Source of the DNA: an uncultured Lachnospiraceae bacterium
GTDB lineage: Bacteria; Bacillota; Clostridia; Lachnospirales; Lachnospiraceae
Length of the DNA stretch: 40,250 nt
Reading direction: 5' to 3'
Assembly: GCA_910586275.1 (NCBI GenBank)
Contig: CAJUIM010000016.1
Span: 1 to 40,250 of the forward strand
Below, one piece after another: positions 15,959 through 26,300 of this stretch; position 1 is the stretch's first letter, and each line of letters begins with the position of its first letter. Under the pieces are notes generated by a model that worked only from the letters and a program-made list of their open reading frames with translations, made no database searches and had not been told where the DNA came from. Made by a program: the position numbers and the translations under genes.

Positions 15959-16246
15959 ATGAAAATATGTTTCAGGCAGACTACTTACCGCACTCCGCCG
16001 CTAAGTGAAAAAGAAATCCAAAGAAACAGTATTTTAGCAGATCTGGAGAAAACCCGCCGCGCTCTGGAAGATGCCTATACCGGCTTTGACAGTGTAACGG
16101 AACCGGATTTGATTGACTGCTATATCTATGAGGTCAACTCTGTCCTAAAACGGTACAAGTTCCTATTAGAACAGGCAGCAAAAATTAATTTGCTGCCTGA
16201 GGAAGAACTAAGCGCGGAATCCCCGGTCAATGCCTTGATCGGTTAG
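15959..16246 (+). CDS. DUF2508 family protein (YaaL-like)
   Basis: A 95-residue helical protein matching the DUF2508/YaaL pattern: LADLEKTRRALEDAYTGFD, then VTEPDLIDCYIYEVN and a YKFLLEQA helix. No function is known. The ATG at 15959 has AGAGGTG five bases upstream; the open frame before it (from 15908) has no site. It is divergent from bofA. Its last 39 bases overlap the 3' end of the fliS-like gene on the other strand, so the two transcripts are convergent and complementary at their ends. Confidence 0.82.
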   Translation: MKICFRQTTYRTPPLSEKEIQRNSILADLEKTRRALEDAYTGFDSVTEPDLIDCYIYEVNSVLKRYKFLLEQAAKINLLPEEELSAESPVNALIG

Positions 16247-16684
16247 ATTCTCAGTTAAACTGTTTCTGCCATAGGTAAGACCTGCATAAACTGTCTGTAC
16301 ATTAGACATGACCGGAGCGGAGGTATCCATTTCACCCAGCTTCTCATATGCTGCATGAAGCTGCCCTACAACCTTTTCAATATTTTCCAAAGGCTCTGTA
16401 ATATTGCGTACCTCTGCTTTGGCCAACTCTCTGTTTATATACATATACAGCTGAAGAAAATTCGCCGCAAGGCCGTACTGAAAATTAAGGGAAGCCAAAA
16501 GTTCATTCACACATCCCCTCGCTTTCCGTATCCCCTCCCGGAAGCCGGCGCGGTCTTCCCTGCCATGTGACTCTTTCGCCTCACCGGCATAAATCAGCAG
16601 CATTTCATATAAAATCGTAATAAGCTGCGTTTTATTGGCCTGCGAAATTTTCAGCGTATACTCTTTTTTTAATTCCTTCGTCAT
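16208..16684 (-). CDS. fliS: FliS-like flagellar export chaperone
   Basis: A 158-residue, almost entirely helical protein. FliS binds the flagellin C-terminus in the cytoplasm and keeps it unpolymerised before export. The segment KISQANKTQLITILYEMLLIYAGEA matches the FliS N-terminal pattern (LI..LYE..L), followed by FLQLYMYINRELAKAEV, where the family has a similar helix. It is downstream of flagellin on the same strand, its expected partner. The C-terminal 30 residues are longer than in classical FliS. ATG at 16684 has AAAGGC upstream. Divergence from model FliS is marked, so the call rests on pattern plus context. Confidence 0.78.
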   Translation of the reverse strand: MTKELKKEYTLKISQANKTQLITILYEMLLIYAGEAKESHGREDRAGFREGIRKARGCVNELLASLNFQYGLAANFLQLYMYINRELAKAEVRNITEPLENIEKVVGQLHAAYEKLGEMDTSAPVMSNVQTVYAGLTYGRNSLTENLTDQGIDRGFRA

Positions 16685-16755
16685 ATCATGCCTTTCTGTC
16701 CGAATCACACAAAATGCTATTTTACGATTCCATATCCTGCTGCCTCTGTTCCGTG

Positions 16756-16794
16756 TCTTATCCGGCCGGCACTCTATTTCCTGACCGGATAAGA
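16756..16794. repeat. 10-bp inverted repeat between flagellin and fliS
   Basis: TCTTATCCGG (16756-16765) and CCGGATAAGA (16785-16794) form a perfect 10-bp stem around a 19-base loop. It lies in the 145-base gap after the flagellin stop. No T-run follows on either strand, so it is not a canonical terminator; partial attenuation or mRNA 3'-end protection of flagellin are possibilities. Confidence 0.6.
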
Positions 16795-16853
16795 ATATAA
16801 CGCAAATCGGGACGGCATCTTAGGAAAAGCAACTGTAAGGCACTGCTCCGATC

Positions 16854-17993
16854 TCACTGCAGAAGCTGCAGCACCTGCGCCGGCCTCTCGTTAGCCTGTG
16901 CAAGCATGGACATGCTCGCCTGGGTAATAACTTGTACCGTAGTATATTCCGTCATTTCCTCTGCCATGTCCACATCCATGATTCTGGAATATGCCGCCGT
17001 CATATTTTCATCGGTGATGTCCAGATTGCTGATGGTATGTTCCAGACGGTTCTGATATGCGCCAAGGCGGCTTCTTACATTGGAAATATATTCGATTGCG
17101 CCCTTCACGCTGTTAATGCCCTCCGTAGCGCCTTCTGCCGTGGACATATCCAGTTTCTTAATGCCCAATTCCTCCAATGAGATAGTAGGGATACGGATTT
17201 CCAAAATCTGCCCTTCTTTTGACCCTGTCTGCATAGTCATGGAACCGATGCCTGTAATATTCAGTTCCATATTCGTCAGATTGACCGTAGTGGCTCCTCC
17301 GCTTCCGTCAATCTTTAGGTTAATCTCAAAATCAGCCTTGGCACTGCTCTGGATTTTCAGTATATTGCCGTTCACCTCAGTTATTTTTGCATCCGGAGCC
17401 ATCGTGATTCCGGTAACCGGCTGACCTACAAGAGCTGCAGCGGCCGCCGCAGGAATCTCACCATTTGCATCCAAAGTAACGGCAGGTCCGTTAACGGTAT
17501 ATATCCCCGGCACAACCTGATCGGAATAATACCCTACCTGTACATTGCCATTATTAGTATATCCTTTAAAATCAAAATTACCGTTCAGCAAAGTTTCCCC
17601 GTTAAACTGCGTATCATTTGCGATTCTTGTAATTTCGTCCTTTAACTGCTTAATCTCTTCCTGCACCGTGGCACGGTCATCATTGCTCAATGTGCCGTTA
17701 CTTGCCTTTACTGCCAGTTCATTCATCCTCTGCAGAATATCATGCACTTCCGACAGCGCACCGTCCGCAGTCTCTATAACCGAAATGGCATCGCTGCTGT
17801 TCTGTGTGGCAGCCGCTATGCCCGTCAGCTGGGCATTCATCCTCTTTCCCATAGCCATTCCGGCCGGGTTATCCTTTGCTTCCACTATCTTCAGGCCGGA
17901 AGACAGTCTCTGCAAAGACTGGGCAAGCCTGTTATCGTTCCTGTTCAATGCATTGTTGGCAATCATCGCTGATGTATTATAGCATATTTTCAT
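16854..17993 (-). CDS. Flagellin
   Basis: The filament subunit of the flagellum, 379 residues. The conserved N-terminal D0/D1 part (SLQRLSSGLKIVEAKDNPAGMA to TQFNGETLLNG) and C-terminal part (NVRSRLGAYQNRLEHTISNL to SMLAQANERPAQVLQLLQ) are complete; the variable central domain is about 150 residues. ATG follows GAGGG and lies three bases after the stop of the DUF6240 gene, so the two are co-transcribed. Residue 4 is cysteine (MKICYN), where most flagellins of this group have asparagine; flagellins generally avoid cysteine. No hook or export genes are in the window. Confidence 0.96.
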   Translation of the reverse strand: MKICYNTSAMIANNALNRNDNRLAQSLQRLSSGLKIVEAKDNPAGMAMGKRMNAQLTGIAAATQNSSDAISVIETADGALSEVHDILQRMNELAVKASNGTLSNDDRATVQEEIKQLKDEITRIANDTQFNGETLLNGNFDFKGYTNNGNVQVGYYSDQVVPGIYTVNGPAVTLDANGEIPAAAAAALVGQPVTGITMAPDAKITEVNGNILKIQSSAKADFEINLKIDGSGGATTVNLTNMELNITGIGSMTMQTGSKEGQILEIRIPTISLEELGIKKLDMSTAEGATEGINSVKGAIEYISNVRSRLGAYQNRLEHTISNLDITDENMTAAYSRIMDVDMAEEMTEYTTVQVITQASMSMLAQANERPAQVLQLLQ

Positions 17994-17996
17994 AAT

Positions 17997-20900
17997 CTAA
18001 TCCCTCTGCCTTTCTTGTACATACTCAATAAATATCTTCGCCGCATCATAAAGCTTCTTTGTAGGCACTGTCTTTTTTGCAGCTGCCGGCTCCCGGACAT
18101 CCTCTGCCTCTGCAACATCCTCCCTGCCGGACATACGGGCGATCATTGCCACATCCAGTCCCTCGTTAAAGATTACATTCATGCTTACAGTTTCTATATC
18201 GGCATCCCGGAACATTTTCTTTAATATGTCCCCGGACTCTCCCAAAAGACTTTCGGCTTTCCTGCTTCCGCAGACAATACAGCCGCTTACTTGATATCCC
18301 GCTTCCTTTCTGACGGATACATAAAACTGTGCCGCTACTTTTCCGTAGGACTCTGTTTCCATAGCCGCCGCCACTTTACCGTTTCCGCCGCCCTTATGTA
18401 TGATTTTCAGGTTGACGGAAGTGACCTCATCGCCGATTTTAACCGGCACCTCATAGTTTTCTTCCCTTGCCATGCCGCGGGTAAGGAAAATCTGTTTATA
18501 CAGCCTGCCGATTTCCTGCATGTCAATCTTTCCGTCAGTTCCCTGCCCGAACACGGCCGCCTCAATGATATCATTATATGCGTCCGTCAGTTCCCCGTAA
18601 GCTTCCTGCGCCGCATCAGCATCGGTCATTTTTTCCTGCAGCCTTGCCATTGCTTTCTCAAACAGTTCCTTACTGCCGCTGTCCTCTGCCAGTTCATACA
18701 GCTTTGCCGCTGCTTTTCCCCGTTCTTTCATCAAAAGCCCTGCCGCCAATAAATTGTTCGCAGTAACGGGCTGCCCATAATCCTGCAGTTCTTTGATCAC
18801 TGCCTCTTCCGCATCCATCTCCTGCCGGAACTGCGAAGCCTGCTGTTTTACATAAGCCGCTTCCGCCTCTCTGTCCGGCTGTGCTTCCTGCAGCGACTGC
18901 GCAAATTGTTCCAAGCCTATGTCGCCGTCGGCGGGAACCTCGTTCATCTTTCCGCCGTCCAATCCGTCATATATGCCGTGCGCCAGTTTTTGATAATAGC
19001 GCACCATGATATTTCCTTCTATCTGTTCAGATATGCTCTTATGTTTCCCGGATGCCTTGACTCCGCCGAAACTGTCATCCACCTTGATATCCATGCCCCG
19101 GTTTTTATTGGTTCTCACGGCTGTCAGGAGATTTTTCAAAGTAGGCTCCATGCCCTGCTGCATCAATACCCCGATAGCTGCCCCGTCTGTTTTCTCCAAC
19201 TGACGGAATAACCGGTAAATACCGATATAAGCCTCTTTCTCCCCTTCGCTGACCGCATGGTTTTTTTCTAATTTATATAAATATTTGCTGTATTTTTCAA
19301 ATTCCTGCTCCGGATTTCTGTCCTGACTGTCCAGATAATTCTCCAGATCCTGCATATCCATGGAAAGCGGATTCACGCCGTCCTTGATCATCTGCATCGT
19401 GGCCGCCGGCGACATTTTGCTCAGTACCCTGCGGATGGTCAGATCCGTAGTTTTCACGGCTTCCACATTCTCCTCGGAAACCTCCATCCGGTTATAGCCC
19501 AAAATGCGGACAGCCCGCCTATTTGCCTCCGACAGTTCCATGTCCATCTCTTTCAGCAAATCATCCACGTTCTGGAATGCCTTCTTTATCGTATCGCCCA
19601 GTTCATCTCTCGGAACGGTTTTCAGCGCTTCATAGCTTTCCCCTGCTTTTTCATATGCCAGCTTTAACGCCGATCCTTCCTCGTACGCCGCCTTTAACGT
19701 AAATGCGCCGCTTTCCGATGCGGATGCCACGCTTACCTGTATCCGGCTCCGGAAAGAAAACTTGCCCACCAACGCAGCCGGCATTCCGGAAAGTTCCCGA
19801 ACCGTAGACAGCGTATTTTTATATAAAGAATACCTGTCCCCCGTACCTTCCACGTTTCCTTCCCCGAACAGTTTCTCTTCCGTCTGCTTATTCACTGTTT
19901 TCAGGGCATCCACTAATTCTTCCAAATGCGCCGTGTCTATGGAAAATCCGCTCTTGATCAGACGGAGGTTCGCCTCTACGGTCATCTGCAGCCGCACTTC
20001 TTCCAACAGCCGCCTTCCGCCATGGCTGACTGCAAACCGCTCTGCACGCGCATGCATGTTCAGCTGTAGCTGACATGCCTTAATAATACGCAGATTTAAT
20101 TTGCTTCCTTCCGCGGCCGCCCTGTCCACCGCTTCACCGGTGAAGGACTGCACGTCTTCCATATACCCGGCCGCTTTTTCCAGAGCCGTCTCGCTGTCCG
20201 CCACATTGGCCGCCTTCGCTTTCTTTCCGTCGGCAATCGCCGCCGAGGCCGCAGACACAATTTCTTCCTCCGTACGCGGAATCTGCAGATTTTTCAGTTC
20301 GTAAAGCGCATCTATGGATTCTGCCGTCAGCGGTATCCCCTTTTCCACAAGCCACTTTGCATCTTCCAAAGTTTCCCCGGAAACAAGAAGCCCTGCCTGC
20401 TCAATCACTTTCTCCATCTGCGGCTGCAGCTGCTGCCAATTGAAATCCTCTGCTTTTTTAGCATAATAGCCTGCAGCATCCTGATAATATCCCCGTCCCT
20501 GCCTATCCGCATCCGCCAATGCACTATACTGCGCACGGTATATATTTTCAATGGTAGGTTCCATATGATTCCGGATCATATATTTAATGGTACCGTCACT
20601 CAGTTCACTGAGCTGCTCTGCCATTTCCCGGGCTTTCATCACGTCTTCCACGTTTTCCCTTGTGACAGGTATGTCATATTCATGGAACTGTCTCAGTATT
20701 TCTTCCGCATATGCCGCGCTTCCCGTAATCTCCGTCAGCGTCTCCGCATCCAAGTCGTCCGTATATCCCGCAATATCGCTGCCGCCCTTTACCAACGCTG
20801 CCTTTATCTCATCCACAATGGTAACCACCGTCTCAATATCCGTATTGCCGGGATGATACCCTTCCTCCTGCAATTTGGCAAAATCCTCGTCGGACATTAC

Positions 20901-21155
20901 ATTGGACATCACAATCATGTAATCTTTCTGCGTGGCCACATCTGTCTGCCCGGCATCCTGCATCACTTCCTCTATCGTCTTTCCCTGCTCTTCATATGCA
21001 TTGTTATCCAAAGCCGTGCCGGAAATATCCAGCGCAAATACCCCTTTGGAACCGGCCTGCGAAGCCGTGGCCGCCCTCTCTGCATAAGGCTTGGTTCCGG
21101 AAGCATAATTCCTGACTTCGTTTTCCGCCCTGTCTTTTTCAAAAATAATATTCAT
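17997..21155 (-). CDS. Very large DUF6240-type protein of the flagellar group, with FliK-like C-terminal region
   Basis: A soluble, mostly helical, acidic protein of 1052 residues without signal peptide. It contains recurrent segments built around P-[LVT]-T-x-[EN]-[NS]-[IVL] (PVTRENVEDV, EPTIENIYRA, PLTAESIDAL, EPTLKNLLTA, PVTANNLLAA), a repeat pattern I associate with DUF6240. The last 150 residues (VPVKIGDEVTSVNLKI to IETVSMNVIFNEG) resemble the beta-rich C-terminal domain of the hook-length protein FliK, with QFYVSV and LLGESGDILKKMF as landmarks. It is directly upstream of flagellin. GGAG precedes ATG 21155; the frame is open to 21170. Both the family name and the FliK resemblance are by eye. 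Confidence 0.7.
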   Translation of the reverse strand: MNIIFEKDRAENEVRNYASGTKPYAERAATASQAGSKGVFALDISGTALDNNAYEEQGKTIEEVMQDAGQTDVATQKDYMIVMSNVMSDEDFAKLQEEGYHPGNTDIETVVTIVDEIKAALVKGGSDIAGYTDDLDAETLTEITGSAAYAEEILRQFHEYDIPVTRENVEDVMKAREMAEQLSELSDGTIKYMIRNHMEPTIENIYRAQYSALADADRQGRGYYQDAAGYYAKKAEDFNWQQLQPQMEKVIEQAGLLVSGETLEDAKWLVEKGIPLTAESIDALYELKNLQIPRTEEEIVSAASAAIADGKKAKAANVADSETALEKAAGYMEDVQSFTGEAVDRAAAEGSKLNLRIIKACQLQLNMHARAERFAVSHGGRRLLEEVRLQMTVEANLRLIKSGFSIDTAHLEELVDALKTVNKQTEEKLFGEGNVEGTGDRYSLYKNTLSTVRELSGMPAALVGKFSFRSRIQVSVASASESGAFTLKAAYEEGSALKLAYEKAGESYEALKTVPRDELGDTIKKAFQNVDDLLKEMDMELSEANRRAVRILGYNRMEVSEENVEAVKTTDLTIRRVLSKMSPAATMQMIKDGVNPLSMDMQDLENYLDSQDRNPEQEFEKYSKYLYKLEKNHAVSEGEKEAYIGIYRLFRQLEKTDGAAIGVLMQQGMEPTLKNLLTAVRTNKNRGMDIKVDDSFGGVKASGKHKSISEQIEGNIMVRYYQKLAHGIYDGLDGGKMNEVPADGDIGLEQFAQSLQEAQPDREAEAAYVKQQASQFRQEMDAEEAVIKELQDYGQPVTANNLLAAGLLMKERGKAAAKLYELAEDSGSKELFEKAMARLQEKMTDADAAQEAYGELTDAYNDIIEAAVFGQGTDGKIDMQEIGRLYKQIFLTRGMAREENYEVPVKIGDEVTSVNLKIIHKGGGNGKVAAAMETESYGKVAAQFYVSVRKEAGYQVSGCIVCGSRKAESLLGESGDILKKMFRDADIETVSMNVIFNEGLDVAMIARMSGREDVAEAEDVREPAAAKKTVPTKKLYDAAKIFIEYVQERQRD

Positions 21156-21271
21156 ATTCTCTCCGCCCAAAATTATCCTGTTATATTCATAACTAATAAA
21201 TGCACACCCCTATTCGTTTACGGAACGGCCAGCAGCTTCAGCGGCCTTTTTCCCTATAGGAAACTATTCGA

Positions 21272-21310
21272 AAATAAAGGGTGAACATAGATATTGTTCA
21301 CCCTTTATTT
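21272..21310. terminator. Strong hairpin terminator, probably bidirectional, after glgB
   Basis: A perfect 16-bp inverted repeat (AAATAAAGGGTGAACA, then its complement) encloses 7 bases. It begins about 30 bases beyond the glgB stop on the minus strand and is followed by a T-rich tail in either direction. It separates glgB from the DUF6240-flagellin-fliS group. Confidence 0.85.
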
Positions 21311-21338
21311 CGGCACGATATATTGTTTTCTTAACCTT

Positions 21339-23321
21339 TCAGAAGACAAAAACGGCTGCTGTGTAAGGCGGCAGGTCAAACGTAATGCTGTAATCCTTAT
21401 AATTCACCTGTTCCTTTTCCTTGACTGCTGCCAGTTCCGCAGGAATTGCATTTCCGTTCCCGCCAAAACGTTTCTCGTCACTGTTCAGAAGCAATTTATA
21501 TTTTTTCTTCTTCGGAACACCCACCTGATAGTCCACCCGCATCATGGGAGTCATATTCAGCACAAAAAGCAAGTTGTTCTTGCCGTCTGCTGATTTCCTG
21601 AAAAAGCTGTAAGTGCTGCGTTCCGCATCGTCCGCATTCAGCCATTCAAATCCGTTCCAACTGTTATCCTCCTCATACATGCACGGATATTTCCGGTACA
21701 GTTTGAGAAGTTCCCTCACATATTCATGCATCCCTTTATTCAGCGGCTCGCCCAGCAGAAACCAATCCAGTTCTCTCTCCTCGCTCCATTCCCGCTCCTG
21801 TGCAAAATCCTGTCCCATAAAAAGCAATTTCTTACCGGAATGGCCAAACATATATGTGTAGCCTACCCGCAGGTTTGCGTACTTATCCACCTGATAACCC
21901 GGCATCTTATTTACCATGGAGCATTTCAGATGCACTACCTCGTCATGTGAAAGCGGCAGGATATAATTCTCTGAGTCGTTGTAACTCATGGCAAAAGTCA
22001 TGGCATAATGATTGTTTTTCCTGAACAGCGGATCCAGTTTCATATATTCACAGAAGTCATGCATCCAGCCCATATTCCACTTAAAGCTAAAGCCAAGGCC
22101 CTCGTCCTCAATATCCCCTGTCACTTTCGGCCATGCCGTGGATTCCTCCGCTATCGTCATAAAGCCGGGATATGTCCCAAGCACCACCGAATTCAGATGC
22201 TTGAAAAATTCAATTGCCTCCAAGTTCTTATTTCCGCCGTATTTATTCGGCAGCCATTGTCCGTCCTGCTTACCGTAATCCAAATAAAGCATGGAAGCCA
22301 CCGCATCCACACGGATTCCGTCCACATGAAATTCCTTAAGCCAGAAAAGCGCATTGGCAATCAGGAAATTCTTCACTTCCGTTTTCCCGTAATTAAAAAT
22401 TTTCGTTCCCCAATCAGGATGCTCTCCCAGCCTCTTATCCGGATGCTCGAAAATACACTGTCCGTCAAACTCTGCCAAGCCATGGGCATCCGTTGCAAAA
22501 TGTGCCGGCACCCAGTCCAGAATGACTCCCACATTGTTCCTGTGCAGCGTATTTACTAAATACATAAAGTCCGTAGGCTCCCCGTAGCGGGCTGTGGGCG
22601 CGTAATATCCTGTCACCTGATATCCCCAGGAACCGTCATACGGATATTCCGCTATGCCCATCAGTTCGATATGTGTATATTTCATTTCCTTTAAGTATTC
22701 CACAATACGGTCCGCAAATTCACGGTAATTGTAAAAACCGTCCGGCGTCCCGTTGGGATGCTTCATCCAAGAGCCGATATTGCACTCATAAATTGCCAAC
22801 GGCTCTTTCGTCTGGTCTTTTCCGTCCCTTGCTTTCATCCATTCTTCATCCGTCCATGTAAATGTGCTCAGATCGGTAGTCTTGGAAGCATTGCCCGGCC
22901 GGAACTCCGCATAATTGGCAAACGGATCTGCCTTATACAGCTTTCTCCCGTCCGGCGTGCGGATCAGAAACTTATAAAGTTCGTTCAATCCCACCCCCGG
23001 AATGAAAAGCGTATGGATGCCCCCCGGCCCAAGTCTCTTCATTTCATGCATATTTTCATCCCAGCCGTTAAATGTTCCGATTACATGGACACTGGCTGCG
23101 TTCGGCGCCCAGACTCCAAAAAACATCCCCTTCACACCGTCCTCTACCGACAGATGTGCTCCCAGTTTTTTGTAAATATCATAATGCGTGCCCTGCGCAA
23201 ACAGATATTGATCCGCTTCGGAAATAAAGACCTGCTGTTCCTGCTGCTTTGCCTCCTGTCTTTTCGGTTCCTGCTTTTTGGGCTGCTGCACTGTTTTTGT
23301 TTTTCTTTTTGCTGCTGCCAT
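21339..23321 (-). CDS. glgB: 1,4-alpha-glucan (glycogen) branching enzyme
   Basis: A GH13 enzyme of 660 residues that forms alpha-1,6 branches in glycogen. After a Lys/Gln-rich 33-residue extension comes the CBM48-type domain (about 60-150), then the catalytic barrel: DWVPAHF (269-275), nucleophile D339 in GIRVDAV, acid/base E392 in AEES, and D460 in LSHDEVVH. A C-terminal beta domain closes it. All catalytic residues are present. AGGGGG precedes the ATG. The other glycogen genes (glgC, glgA, glgP) are not here. It follows the TPR/AAA-like gene by 55 bases and is probably co-transcribed with it. Confidence 0.95.
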   Translation of the reverse strand: MAAAKRKTKTVQQPKKQEPKRQEAKQQEQQVFISEADQYLFAQGTHYDIYKKLGAHLSVEDGVKGMFFGVWAPNAASVHVIGTFNGWDENMHEMKRLGPGGIHTLFIPGVGLNELYKFLIRTPDGRKLYKADPFANYAEFRPGNASKTTDLSTFTWTDEEWMKARDGKDQTKEPLAIYECNIGSWMKHPNGTPDGFYNYREFADRIVEYLKEMKYTHIELMGIAEYPYDGSWGYQVTGYYAPTARYGEPTDFMYLVNTLHRNNVGVILDWVPAHFATDAHGLAEFDGQCIFEHPDKRLGEHPDWGTKIFNYGKTEVKNFLIANALFWLKEFHVDGIRVDAVASMLYLDYGKQDGQWLPNKYGGNKNLEAIEFFKHLNSVVLGTYPGFMTIAEESTAWPKVTGDIEDEGLGFSFKWNMGWMHDFCEYMKLDPLFRKNNHYAMTFAMSYNDSENYILPLSHDEVVHLKCSMVNKMPGYQVDKYANLRVGYTYMFGHSGKKLLFMGQDFAQEREWSEERELDWFLLGEPLNKGMHEYVRELLKLYRKYPCMYEEDNSWNGFEWLNADDAERSTYSFFRKSADGKNNLLFVLNMTPMMRVDYQVGVPKKKKYKLLLNSDEKRFGGNGNAIPAELAAVKEKEQVNYKDYSITFDLPPYTAAVFVF

Positions 23322-23376
23322 AATTATACCCCCTATTCCTTATCATTATATTTTCATTTTCTTTAAAATGCCCGAA

Positions 23377-26300
23377 TCAGTAATGCATAAAATCCTTTTC
23401 TCTCAGAATAATCATATCATCTGCATCATATCTCTTCCCGAACAATATGTCAAAGAAATGTTTGGGATTTTTTTTATCGGCAAAATAGATTGCATCGTCT
23501 ACCAGATCTTTCACCTCGGCCACCGTCACTTCATGATCGCTTGTCTGCATATCCGCAATTCGGGTATGAAGCGCCAGAATGCCTAATTCATCAATGGAGT
23601 ATTCCATTTCCTCCGCATACAGCTTTGCATATTCCACCAAGGCGTGGTCGTCCAAGGAGTCAATGTCAATTCTCGCATTGAAATTATCCAGAAGCGGACG
23701 GTTCTTACGGAGGAATATATTCATTTCATCCTTCTTTCCCTCCATAATCACAAAAATGCCCCTGTTTTCCTTCCCCAGTGCCTTGTTCAGATCCATTGCC
23801 GTACTGCTGGACATGCCTGTGGCATGCTCAATAATCAGCGCACCGTCCGTCAGTTTGGCCAATGTGGCCGGCACATCTTTCTTGTTCAATGTCTCACCCG
23901 AAATTTTTGCGACTTTCCCTGAGAAATTCCGGTCGGAAAGCTGCATCATACGCACCAGATTCTTTGCCAAATCCAGCGTTCCCGCTTCCTCTTCCCCCGT
24001 GACAATCACATTGCCGCTGTAAGAATCCATGTTCATCTCGTCGATGGCATGCAAAATCTGTTCTTTGGACTTACGGTTGTGGGCAAAACGGCCGAAAAGT
24101 TCTTTCTCTTCCGGCGAAAATGCTCTTGTCTTATGCTCCGCATGCGCACTTGCTTTCTCCGCGCCGTTTGACTTTGACTCATATTCCGCCGGATTGGTTT
24201 CCTCCGCCTCTTCCCTTTCCCCGTCCTCCCCGGAAACGTCTTCCGTTTCGGTGAGGCCGCTGATCTCTGCAATTTTTCCTATCGTCACATTTTCCGGTAT
24301 GTCTGCCAACGACAAATTGCCCGTTGCTGCCTTAACCCCCAACAGTTCGCTGACTGCCTTTTCCGCCTCCGCGTCCTCTTCCGAAGGCAGTTCGTCCTCC
24401 GGGATGCCGCTTTCCGCCGTATCTTCTTCCCGCATCATGTTTTCCGGCAAGGTTCCGTGGAATTCCTCTTCTTCCCGTCCCTCGGGAAATAAATTTTCCG
24501 AAACCGTAGCAGACGACGCTATTTCCTGCAGTGCCGCTTCTTCCGCCGAAGGTTCCATATGGATATCCTCCGGTTCGGAAGCAGGTGCCGCAGCCGGCTT
24601 TCCTGTCTTAACCGCCCCCGCCCTGATGTCCGCAATATTCACAATATTTCCCATGCTGCTTTCCGCCTGCGGAGCGGAGGTATCCTTCTTCCTTCCCACG
24701 CTTCTTACAATATCGTTAATCTGCTGCTCCGAAATTTCATTGGGATTGATGGCATTCTGGCCGGATTCCTTTAATATAGCCTCTATTACCGCTTTTTCCA
24801 ACTGCTCCAGCAATCCGCTCTTCGTAGCCTCATCAAACTCCGAAAACATATTGCCGGTATGGCTCTGCACGCGCTTCCTCACGTCCTCGCGGCGTTTTTC
24901 TTCATTTGCGCGTTTTGTGCGTTCCCATTCGGCCATAATATCGGCAATGTTCATCTGTCCCGTAATCTGTTTGTCTATTATATCGCTGTTTGGCACCACT
25001 AAGCTGATCTGTCCGTCATACTCCTGCGAAAGCATCTGCTCAAATCCCGAAGGCTTATGTTTCTTCATCAGATTAGGCTGTGCCTGTACTTTTTCCGGCA
25101 ATTGCGCAGGCATATTCTCTGCTTCTTCCGGCTCCGTACGGCTTTCCGGCCGGTAAGGCAGTGCCCCCTTTTCCGCTATGGTATAGCGGGAAGGAAGTGC
25201 CGTAAGGTACTCAATTTTTTCCCCCGGCAATATTTCCTTTGTATCCCCCAGATTTATCCTCTTAGTCTCCTGCTGAAGGATATCCTTTGCTTCTTCTTCA
25301 AAAAACACTTCCTCTAAAGCAGCAGCCGGCTCTTCCTCCTGCACATCCTGAGGTTTCTGCGGAAGTTCTGCCGGCTTCCTTTGCGGCACCCCGCGCCTTT
25401 GCACCGGCTCTGCCTCTTTCTCCGGTATGGAGGCAGCCTCCTCTTCCTCCTCTTCGCCTATCTCCACAAATTCCAGTTCCCCTATGTGCACCCTGTCTCT
25501 ACGGCCATTCACAGGCTGCTGCGCCATTTCACCTGTTTCCTGCATCAAAGGGGCTATGACGGAATCTACAAAGGTGTTCGCGGAATTCTTTTCCTGCGGT
25601 GATTTATTTCCGTCCCCCAGAATTTCCCTCATGCTTTCTGCCAGTTCTTTCTGCAGGTTAATGGTATTATACTGTCCCAGATCCACCGTCTTAACTTTAA
25701 ATTCTTCTTCCTGTTCCGGCTCCTCCGCCATCATGGAAATGCTGTCCGGGATTTCCTCTTCCTCCTCTTCCCCGGCTTCTTCCGGCTCCTCCGGTTCATC
25801 CTCTTCCTCTTGGGATGCTTCCGCCTCTTCTTCCTCCGGCTCTTCGTCCTCTTCCGGCTCGTCCTTTGCCTGCTTAGCCTGAAGGTAGATTTTTTCCTGT
25901 GCTTCGCTCAGAGGTTGGTGCAGCTGCTTCAGTTCCAATGCTTTCAGCACATACCGGCCTTCACCGAACCAGAGAATCATCTCATCGCATTCTTCCACGC
26001 ATTTCGTCTCCAGCCCTACCCTATGGTATAGATATGCCAGTTCATAGGCCCATTTTTCCCGGTAATCCCTTTTCTTAAATTCTTCCAGAACCGCAATGCG
26101 CTCCTCCAGACTCACATCCTGCGCCTCATACAGCTTATACTGCAGAATATATCTCCCCGTATCCTTCGGCGCAATCTGGACAAATTCCTTATAATATTCA
26201 ATAGCCTGAACAAATTCCCCCATCTTAATGGAAAGTTCGCATAAAGAATAAACAATAAGCCGTCCGCCCGGATGACGTTCATATGCCATCAGCAAGATAT

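Noticed and set aside
24029..25156. A 375-codon open frame on the plus strand, rich in serine.
   Set aside because: It is antisense to the low-complexity acidic region of the TPR protein; Glu codons read as Ser on the other strand. No ribosome site and no family pattern.
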